Assembly: GCA_947459185.1 (NCBI GenBank)
Contig: CANHCU010000032.1
Location: forward strand, 1-33,946
DNA: 33,946 bases
Direction: 5' to 3'
Origin: Planctomycetaceae bacterium
Lineage (GTDB): Bacteria > Planctomycetota > Planctomycetia > Pirellulales > UBA1268
Made by a program: the position numbers and the translations under genes. Positions 27,291 through 33,946 of the stretch are shown piece after piece; the stretch's first letter is position 1, and each line of letters begins with the position of its first letter. Below the pieces are notes generated by a model that was given only the letters and a program-made list of their open reading frames with translations, did no database searches and was not told the DNA's origin.

Positions 27291-27962
27291 ATGCCGCGAC
27301 ACCTGATCCTTATTCCCACAGACATGGAGCGGCGCGGCCTCGAGCCGATGCTGGCTGCCGCCACAGCGCGGGGCTGCCGCGTGGAGCTCTGCGGATTTGG
27401 ACTCGTGGCCGCGGCCGCCCGTGCGGCGCAGCTCGTCGCTGAGCATAAGCCCGAACGGGTGCTGCTCGTCGGCATCGCCGGCAGGCTCGACGACGAGCTC
27501 GCGGTTGGCGATGCGTATCGGTTTGACCGGGTCGCCTGTTACGGCATCGGGGCCGGCAGCGGCGGCGACTTCGTGCCGGCTGCAGCGCTCGGCTGGCAGC
27601 AGTGGCCAGGAGACGCGGCCGACGCGTCTGGCCAGACCGGCGGCCAGATCGGCGACGTCATTTCCTGTGCGGCCGGCGACCGAGCCGGCGGAGAACAGGC
27701 CGATCTTCTCCTGACAGTCTGCGCGGCGGCGGCGAATGCCGAGGACGTGCGGCTCCGACTGCAGGTCTTTCCCGCCGCGGTGGCCGAAGACATGGAGGGC
27801 TTCGCGGTGGCGGTCGCCTGCCGGCTGCGGGGCGTGCCCTTCGACATCGTCCGCGGCATCTCGAATGCAGCTGGCGACCGCGACAAGTCGCACTGGCAGA
27901 TCGCGGCGGCGCTCGAGGCGGCGGGCAGGCTCGCGCTCGAGATCATGGCGGAGGCCTCGTGA
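27291..27962 (+). CDS. mqnB: Futalosine hydrolase
   Basis: A 223-residue nucleoside-phosphorylase-like hydrolase that removes hypoxanthine from futalosine in the futalosine route to menaquinone. Motifs are LILIPTDMERRGLEPML at the start, VLLVGIAGRLDDELAVGDAYR (about 57-77), EDMEGFAVAVACRLRGVPFDIVRGISN (about 166-193) with the Glu-Met-Glu type substrate site, and NAAGDRDKSHW. The start is the ATG at 27291; the open frame runs upstream to 27075 without family likeness. The TGA overlaps the GTG start of mqnD (GTGA), so the two are coupled. Planctomycetes use this pathway; other steps (mqnA, mqnC, mqnE) are not in the window. Confidence 0.85.
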   Translation: MPRHLILIPTDMERRGLEPMLAAATARGCRVELCGFGLVAAAARAAQLVAEHKPERVLLVGIAGRLDDELAVGDAYRFDRVACYGIGAGSGGDFVPAAALGWQQWPGDAADASGQTGGQIGDVISCAAGDRAGGEQADLLLTVCAAAANAEDVRLRLQVFPAAVAEDMEGFAVAVACRLRGVPFDIVRGISNAAGDRDKSHWQIAAALEAAGRLALEIMAEAS

Positions 27963-28792
27963 GCCGCACCATCCGACTGGGTATCTCCACCTGCCCCAAC
28001 GACACCTTCGCCTTTCACGGTCTGCTGACGCGAGCGGTCGATTGGCGGGGCCTGCAGTTCGAGGTTGAGCTGCTCGACATCGAGCAGCTCAACGAGCGGT
28101 TGCTAGACGACGGCTTCGACGTCGGCAAGACGAGCTTTCATGCGGCGCTTCATCTGGCGGACGACCACGTGGTGCTGCCGAGCGGCTCGGCACTGGGATT
28201 TGGCGTCGGGCCGCTGCTCCTGTCGGCCGCGCCCGGCAGTCGGCCCGAGCACGCCGGCCAACTGACGCTCTGCCCGGGCCGGCACACGACGGCGGCCCTG
28301 CTCTTCGCGCTCTTCCATCCGCATACGACGCGGGTCGAACACGTGATTTTTTCCGAGATCATGCCGCGGCTAGAGGCGCGGGAGGCGGATTTCGGCGTGT
28401 GCATCCACGAGGGACGCTTCACTTGGCAGGAGCACGGGCTCGGCTTCGTCGAGGATCTCGGCACCCGCTGGGAAAAGGAGACGGGCTGCCCGCTGCCGCT
28501 TGGCGGCATCGTCGCGAGCAGCCGGCTGCCGCATGAAACGATTCAGACGGTGCAGCAGGTGATCCACGACTCCCTGCGGTTTGCGCTGGCCGACCGGCAG
28601 GCGGCCCTGCCCACGATGCGGAGGTATGCCCAGGAGTTCGACGATCACGTGCTGATGCAGCATGTCGATCTCTATGTCAACGAGTGGACGCTCGACCTGG
28701 GCGTCGAGGGGGCACGGGCGCTCGACGAGCTGTCAGCGCGGGCGGCGTCGATCGGCCTCGGCACGGGACGGCGGCTCCGGGTGTTTGCGTGA
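27959..28792 (+). CDS. mqnD: 1,4-dihydroxy-6-naphthoate synthase
   Basis: A 277-residue protein of the periplasmic-binding-protein fold used as an enzyme, making 1,4-dihydroxy-6-naphthoate from cyclic de-hypoxanthine futalosine. IRLGISTCPNDTFAFHGLL (residues 5-23) is the hallmark N-terminus; DVGKTSFHAALHL, LGFGVGPLL and CIHEGRFTWQEHGL follow, the last containing the His used in catalysis. PLPLGGIVASSRLP is another family block. No signal peptide, so it is cytoplasmic. It starts with a GTG that overlaps the mqnB stop by four bases and ends 68 bases before a strong terminator, so mqnB-mqnD is a two-gene transcript. Confidence 0.92.
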   Translation: MSRTIRLGISTCPNDTFAFHGLLTRAVDWRGLQFEVELLDIEQLNERLLDDGFDVGKTSFHAALHLADDHVVLPSGSALGFGVGPLLLSAAPGSRPEHAGQLTLCPGRHTTAALLFALFHPHTTRVEHVIFSEIMPRLEAREADFGVCIHEGRFTWQEHGLGFVEDLGTRWEKETGCPLPLGGIVASSRLPHETIQTVQQVIHDSLRFALADRQAALPTMRRYAQEFDDHVLMQHVDLYVNEWTLDLGVEGARALDELSARAASIGLGTGRRLRVFA

Positions 28793-28859
28793 CGAGCCGG
28801 GGCGAGCCTCGCTTGGATCTCGCGGCATGGCTTGGTGGGGCGGTCGTCACGCCCGGAGT

Positions 28860-28885
28860 CCCCCGGCTTCCGCCGGGGGCTTTTA
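28860..28885 (+). terminator. Intrinsic terminator of mqnB-mqnD
   Basis: CCCCCGGC and GCCGGGGG form a perfect 8-bp stem with a TTCC loop, followed by C and then TTTTATT. GC-rich stem plus T-run is the standard form. It lies 68 bases after the mqnD stop and just before the end of the convergent lipoprotein gene. Confidence 0.85.
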
Positions 28886-28903
28886 TTCGGATGCGATGCG
28901 GCG

Positions 28904-29389
28904 TCACTCGGCCTTGAGTTCGAACGTGAGGTCGCGGGTCGGGCCTGTCACGTCGACGTTGAAGCCCGAGGTCTCGATATTCCCGTAGCGTTTGGGGATG
29001 TTCGACTTGTTGGCCTCCGGCGAAAAGATGTCGCTGGGCCGGTTGGAGGGATCGATCGGCTGCGGGCTGACGATGCTCACCTTGTAGGAGCCCTTCACGA
29101 CGCCGGGGAATGATTCCGCCGACGCAAGAGTGAACGAGCCGCCCTTGATGGTGGCCATGGCGGCATGGCCATCGGGGCTGTCGGGCACGAGCTGCACCGT
29201 TCCATACGCGAGCGGCTGCCCCGCGAGCGTCACCCGGCCCGACACGGGTACCCTGTTGGGGATCTGCTTGCCGCTGCGGCCGCAGCCACTGGAGGCCATG
29301 GCCATGGACAGCACAGCCAGCCAAAGCCATGCGCACCAGAACGCAGCTGGCATGCGATTCGACTTCTTCAGCACGTGCTCCTTCAACAC
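28904..29389 (-). CDS. Small secreted lipoprotein of the DUF1559 cassette
   Basis: A small exported protein (161 residues from this start). A basic n-region and hydrophobic stretch (AFWCAWLWLAVLSMAMA) lead to a lipobox-like SSGC, so it is probably lipid-anchored. The rest resembles a transthyretin-like/carboxypeptidase-regulatory beta-sandwich: VPVSGRVTLAGQPLAYGTVQLVP, SFTLASAESFPGVVKGSYKVSIV, then FNVDVTGPTRDLTFELKAE. This type regularly follows DUF1559 genes in planctomycetes, as here, 38 bases downstream. I chose the GTG at 29389, with GAGGAG 8 bases upstream; GTG 29398 or the ATG at 29353 are possible. Its role is unknown. Confidence 0.75.
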   Translation of the reverse strand: MLKEHVLKKSNRMPAAFWCAWLWLAVLSMAMASSGCGRSGKQIPNRVPVSGRVTLAGQPLAYGTVQLVPDSPDGHAAMATIKGGSFTLASAESFPGVVKGSYKVSIVSPQPIDPSNRPSDIFSPEANKSNIPKRYGNIETSGFNVDVTGPTRDLTFELKAE

Positions 29390-29427
29390 CTGGGCCACTC
29401 CTCGCTCCGTCCGCCACCGTCATTCGA

Positions 29428-30429
29428 TCAATACGCCGACTTATCCACGACCTCGGCACCGTTGATGGTGCCCAACTGCTGCCAGACGTCGAGTGCGATG
29501 GAGTCGTTGACATACTGCACACTGGCGTCGGCGAAGACGGTGTTCACGCCGCCGACATGGTTGCTGCGGGCCATGTACGCCCAGGTGCCCCAGCCGCCGC
29601 CCGACGCATTGCAGGGAGCCTGCGGCTTGGGCACGGCGGGAGACGACGTGTTGTTGCACAGGCTCGGTACCAAGTCCCAGACGCGATCGGGCGTCGTGGA
29701 GTTTGGGCCTCGCCAGGTGGAAAAGTGGGCCCCGAAGGGGTTCCACCAGGCGCCGCGGAGGTCGTCGGTGCGGTCAGATCCCGTGATGCACTCCGAAAAA
29801 GCAAGCGTCGAGGAGAGGCCGTCGGTCACGTCCTTGTCGCGGCGTGTGACGCTGAAGTTGAACAACGGCAGCCTGGTCGATGAGTCCTTGGGACCTAGTC
29901 CTGGTGCGGTGAACGGTGAGTCCTGGCTGACGACGATTCCGTTGGCCCCACTGAACAGGGCTACATAATTTGCCCGCGACCACGGGTTGGTGGCGTCAAA
30001 CGCAGTACAGCGACCAACGGTATCGGACGGACAGAGGTAGCTGGTCACCCTCTTTTGGAAGGCAGCGCCGTTCGTCGCGACCGACGTGGAGCTTCCCTCG
30101 CCGACGGTCAGATTGATCGTTTTATAGAGGCTCTCTTCTTCCACGTATGGGAGCAGCCACACTCCCCAGGTCACCCTTTGGGTTGAATTCGTGTTGTTGA
30201 TCCTGCAGCCCTGCGGAAACGTGCGATAGGCGGAGAGATACGAGTGGCTGGCCAGGCCGATCTGCTTGAGGTTGTTGCTGCAGGTGCTGCGGCGGGCACT
30301 CTCCCGCGCTGCCTGCACCGCCGGCAGGAGCAGCCCGACGAGCGTGCCGATGATGGCGATCACCACAAGCAGCTCCACGAGTGTGAACCCGCGGCGATCG
30401 AGCCTGTGGCTGGTTTGCATGCGTCTCAT
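29428..30429 (-). CDS. DUF1559 domain-containing protein with prepilin-type N-terminus
   Basis: A 333-residue protein. [32 protein letters not shown] (about 12-43) is a type IV prepilin cleavage site and hydrophobic helix; cutting after Gly14 leaves the usual Phe, Thr and Glu at +5. The DUF1559 body follows: [22 protein letters not shown], a variable middle, and near the end [23 protein letters not shown], the family H-x9-D box (here D-A in place of D-G). These pseudopilin-like proteins are present in tens to hundreds of copies per planctomycete genome, with unknown function. The ATG at 30429 has GGGGAGGGG upstream; a TTG at 30450 is less likely. Transcribed divergently from the AraC gene. 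Confidence 0.92.
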   Translation of the reverse strand: MRRMQTSHRLDRRGFTLVELLVVIAIIGTLVGLLLPAVQAARESARRSTCSNNLKQIGLASHSYLSAYRTFPQGCRINNTNSTQRVTWGVWLLPYVEEESLYKTINLTVGEGSSTSVATNGAAFQKRVTSYLCPSDTVGRCTAFDATNPWSRANYVALFSGANGIVVSQDSPFTAPGLGPKDSSTRLPLFNFSVTRRDKDVTDGLSSTLAFSECITGSDRTDDLRGAWWNPFGAHFSTWRGPNSTTPDRVWDLVPSLCNNTSSPAVPKPQAPCNASGGGWGTWAYMARSNHVGGVNTVFADASVQYVNDSIALDVWQQLGTINGAEVVDKSAY

Positions 30430-30688
30430 CGTCCCCTCCCCTTCTCGCAATCGTGCTGATTCGGACGCCGTCGGGCCGTTTGGAGGCGTTCTCTAAGGGC
30501 CGTTCCGCTGAAGTTTAGCCGCAGGTGCCCACCGAAAGGGTTTGTCTGCGCCCGGTCTGGGTGTGGAAAAAGCAACTCTCGGCAATGAAAACAGATCTGT
30601 TGATAGGGTAAGCTGTGCAGAGGCAGCCGTAGGAGGGTGTAAATGTGTCCACCCGTTCCATCCAACGGCACTCTGAGGAAAACCGGCC

Positions 30689-31588
30689 ATGGGATCGATC
30701 ACCACCCAGAAACCGACCCGGGAGTCTGCTCGCGCCGACGAGATCCGCCTCGATCGAAGCCCCCCGGAACTCCGCGTCCACGAGATCCTCTCGTCGCACG
30801 GCAGCCATGCGCCGGGGGGGGCTGATCGGTATCTGCACCACCAATGGGCGGTGATCTTGCTCACCCATGGCGGCTACCGCGTGGGCACCGACCCGCGGCG
30901 GACATTCGACGCCCAGGCCGGCGACTTTCTGATCATGTCGCCGGAGTGTGACCATGCGTGGACAACGAGCGACAGCCCGATCGGATGCCGCGAGGGCGTG
31001 TCGGCCCACTTCGCCCTCTTTCGCCCGCCTTCGTCGCTCGAACTGCTCCTTCGCTATCCCGAGGTGCAGCCGCACTACAGCCTGCTGCGGATCGCCGATG
31101 CGGCGATGCTGCGACGGATGATCCGCTGCTTCCGGCAGATGGAGGCGATCTGCAACTCGCACTTGCCCAATCGCGTGGCGCTGCAGTTCAACCTGCTCGA
31201 GCAGGTGCTGCTCTGGTGCCAGGCAGCCCAGCATTCCCGGCACAATGCCACCGACAGGCGGGTGCAGAAGGCGATCGAGTTCATGGCAGGCAGCCTCGCG
31301 GACGAGGTCACGATCGAACAGATCTGCCGGGCGGCGCGGGTGTCGAGGTCGCAGCTGGCCGTGCTCTTCGAACGGTCGCTCGGCACCTCGCCGATGCGCT
31401 GCCTGGAAAAGCTCCGGATCGATCGGGCCAAGCAGCTCCTGCGGCTGAGCAACCAGAAGTTCGCCAGTGTGGCTACGGCCGTAGGCTTCTGCGACTCGAA
31501 ATATCTGGCCCACCGGTTCAAGGCGGTGGTCGGCGTGACGCCCAGCGAATACCGCAGCAGCTGCCGCGCTGAGCACGAGGGCCGGTAG
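30689..31588 (+). CDS. AraC-family transcriptional regulator
   Basis: A 299-residue regulator. The N-terminal half is a cupin-like ligand domain (YLHHQWAVILLTHGGYRVGTD, then FDAQAGDFLIMSPECDHAW). The C-terminal 100 residues hold the two AraC helix-turn-helix units: TIEQICRAARVSRSQLAVLFERSLGTSPMRCLEKLRIDRAKQLL, and KFASVATAVGFCDSKYLAHRFKAVVGVTPSEYR, which matches the family signature. A run of eight G lies at 30814-30821 within codons 42-45. It is divergent from the DUF1559 gene and 265 bases upstream of the secreted TIM-barrel gene on the same strand, so it may control either. AGGAAAA precedes the ATG. The likely ligand is a sugar, by analogy only. Confidence 0.9.
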   Translation: MGSITTQKPTRESARADEIRLDRSPPELRVHEILSSHGSHAPGGADRYLHHQWAVILLTHGGYRVGTDPRRTFDAQAGDFLIMSPECDHAWTTSDSPIGCREGVSAHFALFRPPSSLELLLRYPEVQPHYSLLRIADAAMLRRMIRCFRQMEAICNSHLPNRVALQFNLLEQVLLWCQAAQHSRHNATDRRVQKAIEFMAGSLADEVTIEQICRAARVSRSQLAVLFERSLGTSPMRCLEKLRIDRAKQLLRLSNQKFASVATAVGFCDSKYLAHRFKAVVGVTPSEYRSSCRAEHEGR

Positions 31589-31645
31589 GAAGTGTGCACG
31601 GGGCAAAGACCGGTGTTATGGCCCGCAGGGGCACGCCTGTCCGGT

Positions 31646-31663
31646 TGATCTTTATCGAGATCA
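31646..31663. promoter_or_regulatory. Inverted repeat between the AraC and TIM-barrel genes
   Basis: TGATCT and AGATCA are separated by six bases. The site is about 190 bases upstream of the next start and could be a dimer-binding site. Six-base arms are short, so chance is possible. Confidence 0.3.
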
Positions 31664-31853
31664 GAAGCATACGAACCCCCTGCGCAGTGGTGTGCATGCG
31701 TCCGGTGATGGTGTGTGAAAAGTCGCCGCAGCAGGCCGCGAGTCACCGCAGCGGCAGATTACACTCGCACATTGGAGGCATGCACGGATACGGTCACGTT
31801 CGCCTTTCTCGCGACGGCGCCGCGAGCAGCCTCGCCCAGGAGTGTTTGAAGCC

Positions 31854-33458
31854 ATGCTATCCACACCGCGGCACCGCCTCGCCATGCTTCGACTGATCTC
31901 ACTGGTTGTGCCAGTCCTGCTCATGCTGTGGCCCTCCCCTGCCGTGGCAGACGATGAGATCACCAGGCCAGCAGACAAGGCACAAGCAGAAGCTACGAAA
32001 GGGTTCAGGAGCGTCGGGTTCTATCTGCATGCCGGCTGGGTCTACCGGCATCCCTTCGCGGTCCGCAGCTGGACGCCAGCGGACTATGCCGGGATGTTCC
32101 AGCTGATCAAGGGTTTTGGATACGACCGGGTGATGATGTGGCCGGTCGTCGAGGCGATTCCCATGCCGCTCTCCGATGCCGACAGGGCGTCGCTTGTTGC
32201 ATTCCGCGACACGATTCAAGCGGCGAGAACGGCCGGCCTCGAGGCCTGGTTCGTGCAGGCGGCAAACCTGACGACCGACCCGTCGGTCGCCGCGAAGCCG
32301 TGGCGGGACCGCGTCTTCCCGGCCGGAGCGAAGACGATCCGGCTCGACGATCCGGCCCAGGCCGAACCGTGGCTTGCGCACCGGGCTGCGATGATGGCGA
32401 TCCTCGACAATGCCGATGCCTACGTGACCATCGACGGCGATCCGGGCGGCTATGCCCAGGCCGATCCGCAGGACTGGGTGAAGGTGTTTCGCGGCGATCA
32501 GGCGACGATCGCGGCCCACGGCACTCACCCCGACCGCCAGAAGGTGATCCCCTGGCTGTGGTGCGGCTGGGGCACGAAGGGCGTCTGGGCGGAGCCGATC
32601 CGCCCGTTCCTCGACGCGGAACTCGCCGCGATCAAGGAAGGCTTATCAGGCGAATGGGAACTGCTGCCGGGCCGATCGCACCGCGAGGGCTGGGCCAACG
32701 GCCGCCTGCCCGTGCAGGCGACCGCCGATGCCGGGCTCCTCGATCGGTCGACCATTTTTTGCTACGAGGCGATCGAGTTTGAGCCGTCGATCCCGCAGGC
32801 CAAGCTCCAGTTCGATCTGATCCGCGCCAACCTCGCCGAAGAGGGCCGATTAGCCGGCACGGTCCGCGGCGTCTTCGGCAACGCCCAGCAGCCGCTGATG
32901 GTGCTGCCCAACATCTGGTTTTTCGCCCAGGCCGCGCGGAACCCGGCCTACCGCTCGGCCACGGATGAGCAGATCCTTCGCGATTTGGCCGAGGCGCTCG
33001 GCGGGCCGGCGGATCTGCTCGTGCCGGCATGGCAGTGCATGACGCTGCCACTCGACCGGCTGCCGGCCGAACTGCCCGAGGCGTTGCGGCGGGCGAAGCT
33101 CACCAGTCCGCTGGCCACAAGCCTGCCCGGCGGGCCGCAGCGTTACCTTGAAATCCTCGCCGCGCAGGCCGAGAGCCAGCGGCGCATCCTCGTGGCGACG
33201 AGCCAGCCGCCCGCCGATGGAGCGGATGCGACGGCGCGGATGACGGAGGCCCTTGCCGCCGTCGCGCAGTGGTGGGACCAGCACGGCTACGTCGGCGGGG
33301 CGGGCGGTGGACGGGTGGCGTGGAACGTCGTGCCTGATCGCCAGCGGGAGTTGATCGCCGCGTGGGCCAAGACGCTGGACGCCGAGCAGGTGGCCGCCAT
33401 CCGCGCCGCCGTTCCAGAGTCCACGAGGCATTTGCTGGACGGCATCCTCCCGCGGTAA
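31854..33458 (+). CDS. Secreted protein, possibly a TIM-barrel glycosidase
   Basis: A 534-residue exported protein of a type seen in planctomycetes. A signal peptide (about 1-32, ending SPAVA) is followed by a region with repeated strand-helix units: GFRSVGFYLHAGWVYRHPFAVRSW, FGYDRVMMWPVVEAI, GLEAWFVQAANLT, ADAYVTIDGDPGGY and VIPWLWCGWGTKGVW. Aromatic and acidic residues at strand ends suggest a sugar-binding TIM barrel, but no catalytic pair can be assigned, so the glycosidase idea is an inference. The C-terminal 120 residues are Ala-rich helical (YLEILAAQAESQRRILVATS). AGGAG (31838-31842) lies 11 bases before this ATG; a GTG at 31842 is less likely. The AraC gene upstream supports a regulated sugar role. 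Confidence 0.65.
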   Translation: MLSTPRHRLAMLRLISLVVPVLLMLWPSPAVADDEITRPADKAQAEATKGFRSVGFYLHAGWVYRHPFAVRSWTPADYAGMFQLIKGFGYDRVMMWPVVEAIPMPLSDADRASLVAFRDTIQAARTAGLEAWFVQAANLTTDPSVAAKPWRDRVFPAGAKTIRLDDPAQAEPWLAHRAAMMAILDNADAYVTIDGDPGGYAQADPQDWVKVFRGDQATIAAHGTHPDRQKVIPWLWCGWGTKGVWAEPIRPFLDAELAAIKEGLSGEWELLPGRSHREGWANGRLPVQATADAGLLDRSTIFCYEAIEFEPSIPQAKLQFDLIRANLAEEGRLAGTVRGVFGNAQQPLMVLPNIWFFAQAARNPAYRSATDEQILRDLAEALGGPADLLVPAWQCMTLPLDRLPAELPEALRRAKLTSPLATSLPGGPQRYLEILAAQAESQRRILVATSQPPADGADATARMTEALAAVAQWWDQHGYVGGAGGGRVAWNVVPDRQRELIAAWAKTLDAEQVAAIRAAVPESTRHLLDGILPR

Positions 33459-33472
33459 GGAAACAGAAAATC

Positions 33473-33536
33473 GGGACGGGAGCGAATTGAAACCGCTGTC
33501 CCGCGAATCACGCGTGGCGAAATTCGCTCCCGTCCC
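33473..33536. repeat. Perfect 16-bp inverted repeat, REPIN-like
   Basis: Arms GGGACGGGAGCGAATT (33473-33488) and AATTCGCTCCCGTCCC (33521-33536) pair perfectly around a 32-base loop that itself contains CGCG-AATCA-CGCG (33502-33514). The element lies between two convergent genes. Two GC-rich arms with a structured spacer and no T-run resemble REP doublets linked to RAYT transposases more than an intrinsic terminator. It could also end transcription from both sides. Copy number elsewhere is unknown. Confidence 0.7.
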
Positions 33537-33580
33537 CCATTTCCCTCGCTGGCGCGTCGGGCTTGGATGGGAGGAACGCC

Positions 33581-33946
33581 TCAGGCAGCGGCACGCCTGA
33601 TGGCGGGCGACGCGGTCGGCTCAGCCGAGGCATCGCAGCCAGAGGACCGGATCACCTCCATCATCGTCAGGAGCACCTCCTCGCGGATGGCGAGATGCTC
33701 GTCATCATCGCCGGTGAGCGCGACCGCCGACACTTCCACGGTGATGGCACTGGGCGTGGCAGACGAGAGCCTGGCACTGGCAGGCTCGTTGGCCAGTCGC
33801 GGATGATCGAGGAGCACATCGTGCAGGCGGCCCAGCAGCGTCCGCAATGGCCGCGGGGCGATGTCGGGCTGCAGTGTGAGCGTGATTGCGAGCGGGATGT
33901 GGTCGCGTGCGGTGAAGTTGACGAGCTGCATCTTGGCGAACTCCGC
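33581..33946 (-). CDS. MscS-family mechanosensitive channel, C-terminal part (cut by window edge)
   Basis: The last 121 codons of a larger gene. The frame stays open to the window end, reading AEFAKMQLVNFTARDHIPLAITLTLQ, which is where MscS proteins pass from the beta domain to the cytoplasmic C-terminal domain. The rest, RPLRTLLGRLHDVLLDHPRL, then ITVEVSAVALTGDDDEHLAIREEVLLTMMEVI, matches that alpha-beta domain, which forms the vestibule below the pore. The internal Met at 33931 is not the true start. The membrane part, pore helix and any N-terminal extension are outside the window. The product should release solutes under osmotic down-shock. Confidence 0.82.
   Translation of the reverse strand, partial: AEFAKMQLVNFTARDHIPLAITLTLQPDIAPRPLRTLLGRLHDVLLDHPRLANEPASARLSSATPSAITVEVSAVALTGDDDEHLAIREEVLLTMMEVIRSSGCDASAEPTASPAIRRAAA

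Noticed and set aside
28793-28903. Terminator at 28860-28885 as also ending the lipoprotein gene from the other strand
   Set aside because: No T-run follows the stem on the minus strand, so it should act only for mqnB-mqnD.

Overview
The window (about 34 kb, GC-rich, with lower-GC patches) looks like chromosome from a member of the Planctomycetota, most likely a Pirellulales-type bacterium. The strongest signs are family-specific: a DUF1501 protein next to a PSCyt1-DUF1549-DUF1553 cytochrome-like protein, a DUF1559 protein with a prepilin-type N-terminus paired with a small lipoprotein, a mu-protocadherin-like Gly-rich surface protein, and two futalosine-pathway menaquinone genes. All calls come from reading the sequence; no searches were run.

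Layout. 1-3.2 kb: a fungal-type cytosine deaminase downstream of a NIPSNAP protein (minus strand), a 500-base gap holding an alternating purine/pyrimidine tract and a hairpin, a SAM methyltransferase and a DUF309 protein. 3.4 kb: tRNA-Ser(GGA). 3.5-6 kb: a secreted repeat-rich surface protein and a SnoaL-like secreted protein (minus). 6.1-8 kb: an ABC-F ATPase. 8.1-8.9 kb: a Phd/YefM-PIN toxin-antitoxin pair with paired palindromes over its likely promoter. 8.9-15.3 kb: a glycosyltransferase island with a broken GT2 remnant, an exostosin-like enzyme, a CMT1-like enzyme, two GT10-like enzymes, two intact GT2 enzymes and an embedded DUF3127 gene. Part of it is clearly lower in GC than its surroundings, which suggests a transferred surface-glycan locus.

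15.4-18.6 kb: a WYL regulator, a PhoPQ-activated pathogenicity-related (PqaA-like) protein with a probable one-base frameshift near its end, and a FabZ-like dehydratase. 18.6-22.1 kb: maltokinase and GlgE, translationally coupled, the core of the maltose-1-phosphate route to alpha-glucan. 22.3-27 kb: DUF1501 and a 1073-residue protein in which an SGNH hydrolase is fused in front of PSCyt1-DUF1549-DUF1553. 27.3-28.8 kb: mqnB-mqnD, ending in a clear intrinsic terminator. 28.9-30.4 kb: lipoprotein and DUF1559 pair. 30.7-33.5 kb: an AraC regulator and a secreted predicted TIM-barrel protein, then a 16-bp perfect inverted repeat with REPIN-like form. The right edge cuts a MscS-type channel gene.

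The points most worth following are the SGNH-PSCyt1 fusion, the glycosyltransferase island with its GT2 remnant and twin GT10-like enzymes, the toxin-antitoxin operator, the hexapeptide-repeat surface protein and the PqaA frameshift. I did not find a CRISPR array, an intact insertion sequence, a phage module or a recognisable defence system beyond the toxin-antitoxin pair.
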